64,000 nt of DNA from Puccinellia tenuiflora (taxonomy: Eukaryota > Streptophyta > Magnoliopsida > Poales > Poaceae), in the NCBI GenBank assembly GCA_012064385.1, contig QRDG01000412.1:904853-968852 (forward strand), in the 5' to 3' direction. Below, piece by piece: positions 22,823 through 33,785 of this stretch. Numbering within the stretch: the first letter of the stretch is position 1; each line of letters opens with the position of its first letter. Made by a program: the position numbers and the translations under genes. The notes under the pieces are model-generated. The model did not search any database. It worked only from the letters and a program-made list of their open reading frames with translations, and was not told where the DNA came from.

Positions 22823-23542
22823 CAACACAATTGATGGTAATAAAATAATATTGTGAATATTGTTTACGTACTCGAAGTTGTTCTAAGATTCTGCCCCTCT
22901 CACAGGTCGTCTTGCGAATGAACTCGCAGATGTAGAATCCACATAAATTATTTCCGGATCCCTGCCTCGGGCACTTTACAAGAATAGAGTTCAATCAAAA
23001 TAATAATCAAGCATGATAATGTTATTGAAACTAGAATCAAACAGACGCGCGGGTCTAGCTAGTACTAGTTACACTTAGTTCTTGAAATGTAAGCTCCTCT
23101 TTCCAATCACCCGGAGCCCTATTGGTGAACCGTTTCCAAGCCCTGGCAGGCAAAGAAAATAAATAAAGGAATTATTAATTATTAGATACCAGGAAATGAA
23201 CGAAAGTTGCCGATATATTGCCATAATGATTGAAATTACCTCTGTAGCATTTCACACATGTCTGCCCACTTCTCAAAGTCATTACGTAGCGGGTCCATCA
23301 CTTGTACTAGTCCTTTGTCAGGAATAGTGATTAGCAGAATATAGTGTAACCCGTGTACGCATAACTCATCAATTACACTTAACATCGAGTAACCGAATAG
23401 AATGTGTATAAGACAGTAACACTCATCCGAAGTTGTAAGGAAATAGTATTTCCCTTTTGGTTTCCTGTCTCCTTAACGCCCTTACCAAGAGGTCCTCCGT
23501 TTCCTTGGGTTTTTTTATTAGATTATATTGATGAACGACATC

Positions 23543-24058
23543 CAAAGTTCAAAATAGCCGGCTATAGCCCGGCTATAGCTTGGCTATAGCCTTTCGAGAG
23601 GCTCGGGGCTACGGCTAAGGCCCTGGTAGGCTATAAGGAGAATAGCCGCTAATAGCCCGGCTAAAATGATTTAGCTCCAATTTAGCCCTTTAGCCCGCTA
23701 AATTTCCTGCTTAGCTGGTTCGAAAAATTTGGACCAAAATGTACCGCCCGGTCCAACTTCACAACGAAGAGTCAACCCCGTGCTAACCTAAATCCAAAAT
23801 CCCCTTTTCTCATAGCCAATTGCTGGTTATGTAATATGTGGACAAAACTATTTCCAAGAACTGTTTGTTATTCATATCTCTAATGTAACTATGTTATGCA
23901 TCTCTAAATTATTGATATATACACGAATATATGCTGCCCAAATTTTGATTTTTTTCATTATTTAGCAGAACGGCTATATGGCCTTAGCCCGGCTATAGCC
24001 TTTTGTAACTTCTGAAACCGCCGGGGCTATACACAATAGCCGGCTATTTTAAACTTTG
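23543..24058. mobile_element. hAT MITE inside the CACTA Ulp1 gene
   Basis: 516 bp with inverted termini CAAAGTTCAAAATAGCCGGC and, on the other strand, CAAAGTTTAAAATAGCCGGC. A perfect 8-bp duplication ACGACATC flanks it (23535-23542 and 24059-24066). Repeated GGCTATAGCC palindromes fill the subterminal parts. It is non-coding. Confidence 0.92.
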
Positions 24059-25881
24059 ACGACATCTGGTCAACGAACCCAAGGTCATAGATTCGTCCTT
24101 GTTTGCATTCGAGAATCTTCAATCTGCATAATAGAGTGAGGATAATTATACATGCAATGAACGAGCTGAGCTAGAGACTTAATGACAGAAAAAATACTTA
24201 CAGACAATAAGCACTGACGATAGATTTGTCGATGGCGTCTTGATTGAATAACTGAAATAATTCTTCAAAATCAATGTGTATCTCGTCATTTCCACGGAAG
24301 AAATGCTCATCTTTAATTCCCAAAATGAGTCAGTTTGTCCCTTTCTTTGCTTCTTCCATGTACCACTGATGCAATCTTCGCATTTTTGTTGGTAGCTTCG
24401 AGACCTCCTCAGGTCTGACAAGAGGATTCCCGTACTGGTATTTGTATGCTAACTCAGGCATGGGATACTCTTGTATAGAGACTAAGTATTCAGCCATAGA
24501 CAAACCAAACTCACCGGCCGTTTCTCTGATTAGTTTTGTACAGTCCAAATTATAAGGGATATCGGAAAATACGTTGAGCGGGGGGGCACGATTGGTTTTC
24601 ATGTTCTCCGAGCTGGGGAACTTTTCTCCCTCTTGCACGCGCCCGCTGCACCTGAGATTCACGTGACTTTGTAATAGAGCGATCGTAGTCTGGTAACATC
24701 TCCTCAGCCGTTGGTCGCCTCAGGTTATCCAAACATTTCTTCAGTTTTGCCGAATCTGTTTTCTCCTGTGGCTTCGGCCGTTTCGGTGCTAACTAGCGTC
24801 TCACATCCGCATCAACTTCTATACGAAGTTCGTCATCAGTCATCTCGTAAGCTAACTTCTTAGCAGGAGCGGCCTTTTTCGCTTTCTTCGTTGGGGATTT
24901 TCGAGGAGCTGTAGCACTAGCCGCCGGAGCGGTGCCGACGATGCTCTTCCACTTTAGAACCCGAGGCTGAGGCGGTGGAGGCGGCGAAGGCGGCTGAGTC
25001 TGTTGAGTCAGCGGAGATGGCTGATTCTGCTGCGGCGGCGAAGGAGGCCGAGTCGGGTGAGGCGACGGAGATAGCTGACGCGGCGGAGACGGCGGAGGTG
25101 GCGGAGACGGATGAGGCGGCGCAGACGGCGGAGGTGGCGGAGATGGTGGCCTTGGCTTCCAATTTGGAAGCACAATGTGTTCCTTCCGCCATAGAACAGT
25201 AGTTTTTCTGCCATCTCTCAGTGTAGTCTCCCCTTCACCTGTAGGGTAGTCAAGTTCCAGGTCCTCAAATCCCTTTATAACTTCCTCCATTGCGACAACA
25301 GCATAACCATCTGGAATCGGAGAGGAATGGTAAGTTCCATTAGGTACAGGAGCTAAGACTACGCCGACCGCCACCTTCACGGTTAGGTTCATCAATGGAG
25401 CATGTAGCTCACAATTTTCCCTCTCCGTGATATCATCCACGAGGTAGCGACGAGCCGAGATATCTGGCCGAACGAGCTCCGTGGAAGCCACGTTGCTTTT
25501 CCGCTGAGATGGTGGGCCGCTATTTTCCAATGCAGGATCTTCGTGCCGCTGAGATTGGCCGGTAGCTTGCTGGCTGGTAATTGCATCTAGTATCTCCTGC
25601 GGCCTCGTTAGTTTTTTTTTCGATCTGCTTCAGCCGGTCTGCCTCCTCTTTCTTTTTCCTCCCTCGGCTTCTATAAGTGTCACTGCAGTCGGGAAACCCA
25701 TACTTCCACGGAATGGAGCCTTCTGTACCTCCCGTTCGTCGACTGTGTTCATTATTCTTGAGGGCGCATGTCAGCTCGTCGTTCTCTCTGTCTGGATGGA
25801 ACTTCCCGTCCTGTACCTCCTTCATTATCTTTTTAAGTTGTGCTTTTGTAAAAATGCACTTCTCTGTTTCTGGGTGCAACT

Positions 25882-27381
25882 TAATATGTGTCAAACGTAT
25901 ATATAATTTTTGATTGATCCATGCTAGTTTTGTGATGTTGTCACATGTTTTTAATACCATATTACATCATTTTTATGCATTTTGTCGGACTAACCTATTG
26001 ACAAGATGCCCAGTGCCAGTTCCCTGTTTTTGTCATGTTTTTGTTGCAGAATGTTACTTCTGAAAATAATCTCGGAATTGGCCGAAACTTTATGGTGATT
26101 TTTTATTGAGGAAATAAGGACTGGAGCCAGAAGGGCGACCCCGGGAGGGACCCACAGGCCAGGGGCGGGTCCCACCCGCGGGTCTAAGGGGGGCCGTGGC
26201 CGGGGATGGTCCCTGCCCCTCGGATACCCCCTGACGACGCCCTTTGGCCTATAAATCATCCCCGACAAAAAAAACCCTAACCCCTGAAGGATTTTCCCAA
26301 ATACGATACAGAGCTCCGCCGCCATCGCCGACAAGTTTCGGGGGTTCAGAAGGTCCTGTTCCGGCACCCTGTCGGGACGGGGATCATCCGCCGGAGCCAT
26401 CTCCATCAACACCGCTGCTTCCCGTGATGAGGAGGGAGTAGTCCCTCACCGGGACTGAGGCTTATACAAGTAGCTATGTGGTTATCTCTCCCTCCCATGA
26501 TGTGATCTTCGTTGTGATCATGAGCTTTATTAGTATAGTTGAATACATGATGTTTCCCTATGTGTAATGGATATGATGTTGCTCAAGTGGTGTTATCTAG
26601 TATAATTTGCGGAGTCACCGTTGTGATCACAGTACCACGGTGATAGTGAGGGTGCTGTGTGTGGCTCTATGCATCAAGATTAGAGGGATCTTCATCATGA
26701 GTTTGTTCTTTATTATTGTTGGATTGAATAGATCATGAGGTTTCTTGATGCTTGTGTTATTGAAGAAAGAGACTATTCAAGAGGTAGGTTGTGGTGTTTG
26801 TTAGTACTATCTTTGGATGCGGATAGTGACAGCATGAAGTGTCCATAGATGTGGAATACGAACTTTAAGGTGTGCTTTTCGTAGCCCTACGCAATTCTCA
26901 TCCTATTTGATCCACGAAAGGATGATCTCCGAGTAACGTCTACCATGCATGTGTTTTTGTGGGAATTATCATGTGTTTAATTATGTTAATGATGTTGAGA
27001 GTAGTCACTAGTGAAAGTATGAAGCCTAGGCCTTGTTTCCAAGCATTGATACACCATTTTTAGTCACTTGTTTGCTTGCTGCCATTTTTATTACAGAATT
27101 ACAAAATCACCTTTTACCATCCATATCACTTGCATTTTACTATCTCTTCGCTGAACTAGTGCACCTATACAATTAGCCATTGTATTAGGTGTGTTGGGGA
27201 CACAAGAGACTTCTTGTATCTTAATTGCAGGATTGCTTAAGAGAGGATACGTTAACCTCTTCCTCCCGTGGATTCGATAAACCTTGGGTTACTCACTTAA
27301 GGAAATTTGTCGCTGTCCTACAAATCTCTGCGCTTGGAGGCCCAACAAGTCTACAAGAATAGAAGCGTGTAGTAGACATCA
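25882..27381 (+). mobile_element. Solo LTR, Gypsy-type (TGATACGTCTC family relative)
   Basis: 1,500 bp beginning TAATATGTGTCAAACG, a decayed form of the TGATACGTCTCAAACG start seen at 32312, and ending GTAGACATCA. It is flanked by a perfect 5-bp duplication CAACT (25877-25881 and 27382-27386). There is no PBS, internal region or second LTR, so it is a solo LTR. It interrupts the Ulp1-type gene of the CACTA element. Confidence 0.9.
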
Positions 27382-28399
27382 CAACTTTCCCCCATGGCCG
27401 TAGAACCAAAGCTTTGCCCGTTCAGCCCACCCCTGTGTCTCAGGAATTATCCCTTTTTCAAGCATGTCGTTCTCATCTTTCTCCAACTTAGGCTTGGTAG
27501 CCCTGTAGCCACTTGACCCCATGCTATGGTGATATTCTTTCTTTTCAGCATTTTTCTTATTTATTGCTGACATTTTCTTAGCCTCCTCCGATGTCTTGTA
27601 CTTGACAAATTCGTCCCAGTGATCTTTTAGCTTCTCATACGCTCCAGTGAACTCCAGAGTCTTTCCTTAAAGGACATAGTCTTTGTTCAATCTTTTCTTT
27701 CAGTTGATAAATTGTTCGGCCATCTTCTTAAGTGTCCACTCCTTGACCTTTTTCTCTATGGGATCCTCATTATTTTCATCCCCCTCTAACGGATGAGCGT
27801 TGTCCAAAGCATTTTGACGAGGTAGTGTGAAATTAGCCATGAGCGTACTCCAAAGCATGTCTTTGGCTCTATCGTCGACAAAACTAGCAGATGAGCGTCG
27901 TCCAGCCGCCTTTGGCTTATTCCAGTCTTGAATGGTGATCGGGATGTTGTCCCTAACAACAATTCCCCATTGACTTACAAATATTGAGGCGTGCGTCACG
28001 GGAAGAATTGGTCTGCCATCTTCAGCGATGGCTTCGATCTTGTACCTCTCATCTTTCTCCAACCTTTTGGCTAGGCCTCGTTTGTTGTCAGAATATTTGC
28101 TCGATCCGGAGGGCTAAAAGAAGAAAGAGCATTAATATATGTATATACAAATCAAATAATACATTTAGTCAACAGAGGGTTAATTAATATACCTCGCCGG
28201 ACCCTGTAGAAATTAAGGTTCGAGAATCGGAGCCGTCAGGTTCTATCTCCACTCCATCACCGGAGTCGTTCAAAAAGCTCGAGGTGATATCGACGTCATC
28301 ATCACCGCGGATCATATCGTCCAATATGTTTTCCTGATCTTCGTCTCTGCCGTGATCCATAGTTTCTGCAAAGACAATTGACTTGTGGTTAAAAATTGT

Positions 28400-28820
28400 A
28401 ACATTCTAAAAATTCTAACTAAAAATTAGAACATGAGCAAACCTAAAAATTAAACATGAGCAAACCTAAAAATTCTAACTAAAAAATCTAACTAAAAAAT
28501 CTAACTAAAATTCTAACTAAAAATTCTAACTAAAAATGCTAACTAAAAATTAAACATGAGCAAACCTAAAAATTCTAACTAAAAATTCTAACTAAAAATT
28601 AAACATGAGCAAACCTAAAAATTCAAACTAAAAATTCAAACTAAAATTCTATCTAAAAATTCTAACTAAAAATTAAACATGAGCAAACCTAAAAATTCTA
28701 ACTAAAAATCTAACTAAAAATTATAACTAAAAATTCTAACTAAAAATTGAACATGAGCAAACCTAAAAATTCTAACTGAAAATTCTAACTAAAAATTAAA
28801 CATGAGCAAATTCACCACTG
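28400..28820. repeat. AT-rich minisatellite in the 5' region of the CACTA Ulp1 gene
   Basis: Irregular tandem copies built from TCTAACTAAAAAT and AAACATGAGCAAACC units. Six or so higher-order units of about 60-70 bp are marked by ACATGAGCAAACCTAAAAAT. It lies just upstream of exon 1 of the Ulp1-type gene. Confidence 0.85.
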
Positions 28821-28849
28821 AATTCATTTTAATATCAGAATACCATTAC

Positions 28850-29340
28850 AACATATTTACATCAGGAATTCCATCACAAAAATAATTAAAGAAAAATAGA
28901 AAGAATTACCTAGCTCTACGGCCGGAGAGGTCGGATACGGAGGAGGAGGGCGACCGGCGCACCGGGGACGGCCAGAGGAGAGGGCGGCCGGCGAGCGGGA
29001 ACGGCCAGAGGCGGAGGAGGAGAACGGCGGAGGAGGAGGGCGGCCGGCGAGCGGGACGTCCGCGCGAGGAGGAGCTCGGGCAGAGAGGAGAGGGCGGCCA
29101 CGGGAGGAGGAGCTTGATCGGGCGGAGAGGAGAGGGCGGACGACGAGCGGGGGCCGGCGGCGGGCTCGGGTGCGCGGCGGATTTTGGCAGCCTGATGGCG
29201 TCGCAGTCATTACGGCCTGGTCTTCGAGGACGGCGGTCGGCGGCGGGCTCGGGCGTCGAGGGGCATGGCGGAATTCGGTAGCCTGACGGCGTCAGTTTCG
29301 TTGCGCTCCTTGTGTTCTTCACGAGATGAGAAATGAGAGA
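28850..29340. other. GC-rich leader region of the CACTA Ulp1 gene
   Basis: Minus-strand frames here are Pro/Arg/Ser-rich (for example 29322-28906), driven by GC-rich GGCGGCCGGCGAGCGGG-type repeats. They look like untranslated leader or low-complexity DNA rather than a domain-bearing protein. Confidence 0.4.
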
Positions 29341-29368
29341 GTTGGGGTAGAAGACAACAACTTATAGG

Positions 29369-29577
29369 AAAGAGCTTTAGTGCCGGTTCGTGGCTGGAAC
29401 CGGGATTAAAGACCCTTTAGTCCCGGTTGTAGCCACCAACCGGGACGAAAGGTGACCCTTTAGTCCCGGTTGTAGCCATGAACCAGGACTAAAGGTCATT
29501 TTCGGGGGCCATCGAAAGGGCGCACGCAAAATCCACCTTTAGTCCCTATTGGTGGCTACAACCGGGACTAAAGGGTC
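29369..29577. repeat. Internal cluster of CACTA subterminal-type repeats
   Basis: Five to six copies of CCTTTAGTCCCGGTT and its complement in both orientations, as at the element ends, but placed upstream of the Ulp1-type gene. No CACTA terminus is next to it. It may be a promoter-proximal regulatory cluster, or the relic end of a second element. Confidence 0.75.
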
Positions 29578-30533
29578 TTTTGAATAATTGTTTAACCTTT
29601 TCGGTCTGAAATTTGTTTCCCGCCTTATTTCATATTTAGGGTTTTAATTTAATTTAATTTATTTCTGATTTCTTTTATTTGGATTGTTTTAATTTAAAGA
29701 GTTAAACACTTGAGGGTTCACGAAGTTGCCACGGATGAGCGCATTAGTCACGAACTGAAAAAATGCAAACTGTTGGTCACGAAGTTGCGAGAATGTGACA
29801 CGTTGGTCATTCCGTCACAGCGGGCGTTAAGTCACTGATGTGGCAGTTTGGTTTTTTGTCAAATGGACCCTATGTTTTTCTTTCTTCGGATCTATTCATC
29901 CCTATTGTTAAAATTATGAACAGACATTTTGTCAAACACCTGACGCGCGTGTCCTGACGAGAGCGAGTCCACAATGCATGCTGGCCATGGCCGACTGTGC
30001 CGCCGGGACGAGGTCGCGCCGCTGTAAGGGAGCCAGGCTCGAAGATGCCGTTCCGGTACACTCGAAGAGCTAGCCTCCCATGGATGCAACATGCAGCATA
30101 GTCGCCGACCTCCCATGGTCGCCGCGAACGCCTCGTGCCCAGAGAGCACGATGTCCGCGAGAGCTTGTCTATCATCGAGGAGAGCCTGCGTGCGTCCGTC
30201 GACATGATCCTAGTCGTCGTCGACGAGAGCCTGCGCACTGCTATCAACAAGATCCTGCCACTGTGCACGTCATCCGCGTCCTGGGTGCACGACGTCTGCT
30301 GGCCATGGCCTCCACCGCTCCCACACTCCGACGCTCGCCCGGCTCCGCCCACCTCCACCGCCCCCACGCTCACCCGACTGCGGAGGTCGCCCGGCCGCGC
30401 TGCGGGACGCTTCACACCTTTGCCTCCCGCGCTCGCCCGGTTTCGCTTCGAGACGCTGCAGAGGTCCATGACCATGCCCAGCTCGTCCAGGTCATCAACG
30501 ACCACGCCCCAGCTCGCCAAAGTCGTCCACGAC

Positions 30534-31902
30534 TGATAATCCCCAAGAGCAAGGAATCACTGTAGCACAATTCGATAAGTATTTGAGTGTTGAACCCACG
30601 AGGAGCTGAAGGTAAACTATCTATTCTCTAAAGCCCTATAACCCTCTTATATGGCCTTTTATGCAAAGCAATAAATTTGAGTATGAAAGGAACTAACTAA
30701 TGGAAGCAAGTGATGTGGAGTAGGTTTATCTAGCAACAAGTTTCTAAGAGCAAGTTTTCTAATGCAAGTTTCTAAGAGCAGTAAGTAGCAAGGATCTCAA
30801 GTAGCAAATATCTCAAGGGAGCGAATGTTCTGGCAATTGTTATTTCATTCGTGTGGTTGTCACAATTAGTGAAGCACATGTTTTAATCTTAATTGTTTCT
30901 TCTAGGGAGGGAGCCATAAATAGTTGTAGCCAAGTAAATGACCAAATTACACAACTCTTATGATGGATCTCATGGCCAATTAAATGTGCAGCACAAGAAT
31001 TATTAAGACATAATTGTCCCACCATAGCCTTAAGTTCTAGGGTCTCCCATATATCCCCCAATAGAGTAACTCCATTACCTTACCGGCGATCACCTTACAT
31101 GCATTCCCCAACATATGCGTGAACTCATACATTTTACATCAAGACAATCATAAAAGATAACAAAACTTGTATGCAACCAATCAACGAACTATTTCACTAA
31201 TGCCATGAACAAATCACTTCTCAAACATAGATGGAGAGACACAATAGATCACGGAAAAAGTATATTGCATCATACATCATGTTTGCCAAGAGTTTACAGT
31301 GGAGAGATGGAGATGATCTTGCTATAGATGTTGATGATGATCACGCCGGAGGAGGGTGGAGCCCTCCGGAGGTGGATTCCGGCAGCGTTTCCCCCCTCCG
31401 ATCTTCTCCGGTGGCAGCCTTCTGTCTCTCTGTTTCTGGTTTTGTGTTTTCTCCGTCGCCCCCTCCGGGAAAACATCGGGGGACTATTTTTATAGTCGTT
31501 TTTAGGTCACGAGGAAGCTTCGGGAAGAAGGATCGACGCAAACGGGGCCACGAGGGACAAAAGAGGTGGGCCCACGTGGCCAGATACAGGGGCCGCGTGG
31601 GGCACCCTCTTTTGCCCCTCCGGCCTCCGTTTGCTTGCTTCCTTCGCTCATAGGTCTTCCTCCTTCCAAAATAATGATCCCCGTAAATTTGCAGCTCATT
31701 ATGACGTCGTTAAGGCCCTGAAATAAATAAGGAAAGAAATAGGGGTTTTCTGCCTGCGCAGGATTAATTCCATAAAAAGGGGAAATCATTATTAATTACC
31801 AAAAATCATTAAATAACAGTAATATACCCCTTATATGATGCAAATATGAATGGAATATAAGTATTATAGTGCAAAGTTCATGTATGCATTTTATATGCAT
31901 CA
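30534..31902 (+). mobile_element. Solo LTR inside the Pack-MULE
   Basis: 1,369 bp from TGATAATCCCC to TATATGCATCA, flanked by a perfect 5-bp duplication ACGAC (30529-30533 and 31903-31907). There is no PBS or internal region. The captured DNA reads through on both sides. Superfamily not certain; the layout resembles Triticeae Gypsy LTRs. Confidence 0.88.
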
Positions 31903-31924
31903 ACGACCACGCCCAACTCGCCCA

Positions 31925-32142
31925 TGGTGGAGGAGCTCCGGGAGCGCGACGTTATGGTGAGCGCCATGGTTCTCGCTGGATGCTGCTTCTAGCAGGGGAG
32001 GAGGACCAACCCCGTGGTCGTCGGAGACTCGATGGCGGAGGCCGTCGCCGGCGAGCTGCTGCGGCATCTCGAGCACGGCGAGGTTCCTGAGGAGCTGGCC
32101 GGCGCGCACCTCATCAAGCTCCAGCTCTCCTACGTGCACATC
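31925..32142 (+). pseudogene. Captured gene fragment, SMXL/D53-like (tentative)
   Basis: After an in-frame stop near 31990 the plus strand reads RRTNPVVVGDSMAEAVAGEL and continues LRHLEHGEVPEELAGAHLIK, LQLSYVHIR. The NPVVVGDS block followed by GEVPxELxGAxxIKLQLS resembles the region around the first degenerate Clp ATPase domain of SMAX1/D53-like proteins, nuclear repressors in strigolactone/karrikin signalling. The left captured part (29946-30533) is not identified. It is a fragment inside a Pack-MULE and cannot make a full protein. Confidence 0.45.
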
Positions 32143-32311
32143 AGGTGTTTAATAAAATGTTTGTTCATAATTTCAACTATAGGGACGAATAAATCCGAAG
32201 AAACAAAAATATAGGGTGTAGTTTACAAAAACATAACTGCCACGTCAGCGACTTAACGCCCGCTGTGACGGAATGACCAACGTGTCACATTCTCGCAACT
32301 TCGTGACCAAC

Positions 32312-33592
32312 TGATACGTCTCAAACGTATCTATAATTTTTGAGTGATCCATGCTAGTTTTGTGATATTGTCACATGTTTTTACTGTTATTTATATCATT
32401 TTTATGCATTTTGTCGGACTAACCTATTGACAAGATGCCCAGTGCCAGTTCCCTGTTTTTGCTATCTTTTTGTTTCATAAATTTACTTCTGAAAATATTC
32501 TCGGAATTGGACGAAAATTTATGGGGATTATTTTTACGCCAAGACGAAGACAAAAATTTATGGGGATTATTTTTATGCCAAGACGGAAATTTACGGGGAT
32601 TATTTTTACGCCAAGACGAAAATTTACGAGTTCCCTAACATGATCAAGATCGATTATTGTAATGCTATGTGATGTGTTTGCTGGGATCCGATGGATTATG
32701 AAGTTATGTTCAGATTGTGCATGATTCTTATATGAGTAATTTATGTTCTTGCATGCTCTCCGATGTGCGTAGTTACTTTGGCCAAGTGATTGTGTGTATC
32801 TCCAAGAGAGGGTATTTATGCTAGATAGTGGGTTCATGCCCCCTTTTGTTCCTGGGCACGAGTGATAGAAATGTCTAAGGGCGAGGGTGTGCTGTTGCTA
32901 TTAAGGGTAAAACAGCGGTATTAATGTCTATTTTGATATTAGTATTACTTACTTCATGCACTTTACTTAACGCAATTGTCTGTTGCTTGCAACTTAATAC
33001 CGTTGGGTGACAGGCTGGATAGCGATCCTACGGTGGACTATTTAGACAAAGACGCAGTTGGACTCAACGGTCTTTGTTCCTTGTCGTGATGCCTCCATAA
33101 ATATTATCATGTCCTTTTTGTCATAGCTAAATTGGGTTTGTGTCATGATCTTGTCAATTGCCTAGCTGTAATTCGTTCACCCATCATATGCATATTTTAT
33201 CTACTTGAGAGACTCCACTAGTGAACCCATGGCCCCCGGTCCATCTTTTTACATTATTTTCAACCTCATTTACTTGCATTTAATCATCATTACTCCTCTG
33301 GTCACTTTTCATATTTTATCTATTTCATCATACAATTAACCGCTTTGTGTTCTGCGAGACCGGAGAGATTGACAACCTCTCCGCCGTTGGGGGCAAAGTA
33401 TTTTGGTTGAGTGTGTGCAGGTCCACGTCTGTTGAAGGTTAAGTGCCAGAGATCTTCAACATTCACCTCGTTGTTGATTTCAAAGTCCTACTGGTTCGAT
33501 AAACCTCGGTTCTTTAATTGAGGGAAAACTGCTACTAGCTACAATTCCGCCTTCGCTTGGGGCACCACCCAACTTATCAATATCCACCATCA
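32312..33592 (+). repeat. 5' LTR with internal deletion and short triplication
   Basis: Starts TGATACGTCTC and ends CCACCATCA. At 1,281 bp it is about 320 bp shorter than the 3' LTR. Where the 3' LTR has a unique block (about 38850-39255), this copy has about three tandem copies of a 35-40 bp unit containing GGGGATTATTTTTACGCC (32512-32635). Confidence 0.88.
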
Positions 33593-33602
33593 AGCAGTTT
33601 TC

Positions 33603-33620
33603 TGGCACCAGTGCCGGGGA
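33603..33620 (+). other. Primer binding site (degenerate tRNA-Asp type)
   Basis: TGGCACCAGTGCCGGGGA lies 10 bp after the 5' LTR end. It resembles the complement of a tRNA-Asp 3' end (TGGCGCCGT...), common in grass Gypsy elements. Confidence 0.65.
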
Positions 33621-33785
33621 CTTTGGAGCTACAGCAAGGGGAGTCTCATATTCTCAATCTCTTTACTTTGTTTTTGTCTTGCTTGCTTTATATCTCGTTT
33701 AGTTTATTTTTCTGTTTCAAAATTTTAAAATCCAAAAAAAATTAGTGTAGTCTTTATTTCTGTCTTATTATTTTATCTTATCATT

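Larger units (their letters stand above)
22563..28360 (-). pseudogene. CACTA second protein with Ulp1-like protease domain (broken)
   Basis: Exon 1 runs 28360-28193 (starts MDHGRDEDQENILDD, GT donor) and exon 2 begins at 28113 (PSGSSKYSDNKRG). In-frame nonsense codons follow near 27700 and 27660. After the solo LTR the frame resumes with KLHPETEKCIFTKAQLKKIM and a block containing NCELHAPLMNLTVKVAVGVV, a Pro-rich stretch and a basic KKAKKAAPAKK segment (25530-24793). Next is GEFGLSMAEYLVSIQEYPMP (24662-24330). The C-terminal part has Ulp1/C48 landmarks: HYILLITIPDKGLVQVMDPL (about 23370-23310) with the His and Asp, and CPRQGSGNNLCGFYICEF (about 22980-22920) with the Gln and Cys. Such proteins accompany TNP2 in grass CACTA elements. 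A hAT MITE and a solo LTR split it, and stops break it, so it cannot be made intact. Confidence 0.8.

Noticed and set aside
24975..25202. Plus-strand Ala/Glu repeat protein (EAAETAEVAE)
   Set aside because: Antisense shadow of the Pro-rich stretch in the CACTA second gene.
28400..28820. CRISPR-like array
   Set aside because: Repeats are irregular, AT-rich and without constant-length unique spacers, in a plant nuclear transposon.
28857..29322. Pro/Arg/Ser-rich minus-strand protein
   Set aside because: Composition follows GGCGGCCGGCGAGCGGG repeats in several overlapping frames; no domain.
29577..29698. Boundary between two separate CACTA elements
   Set aside because: No CACTA terminus or 3-bp duplication here, and the combined length after removing insertions fits one element; kept only as an alternative.
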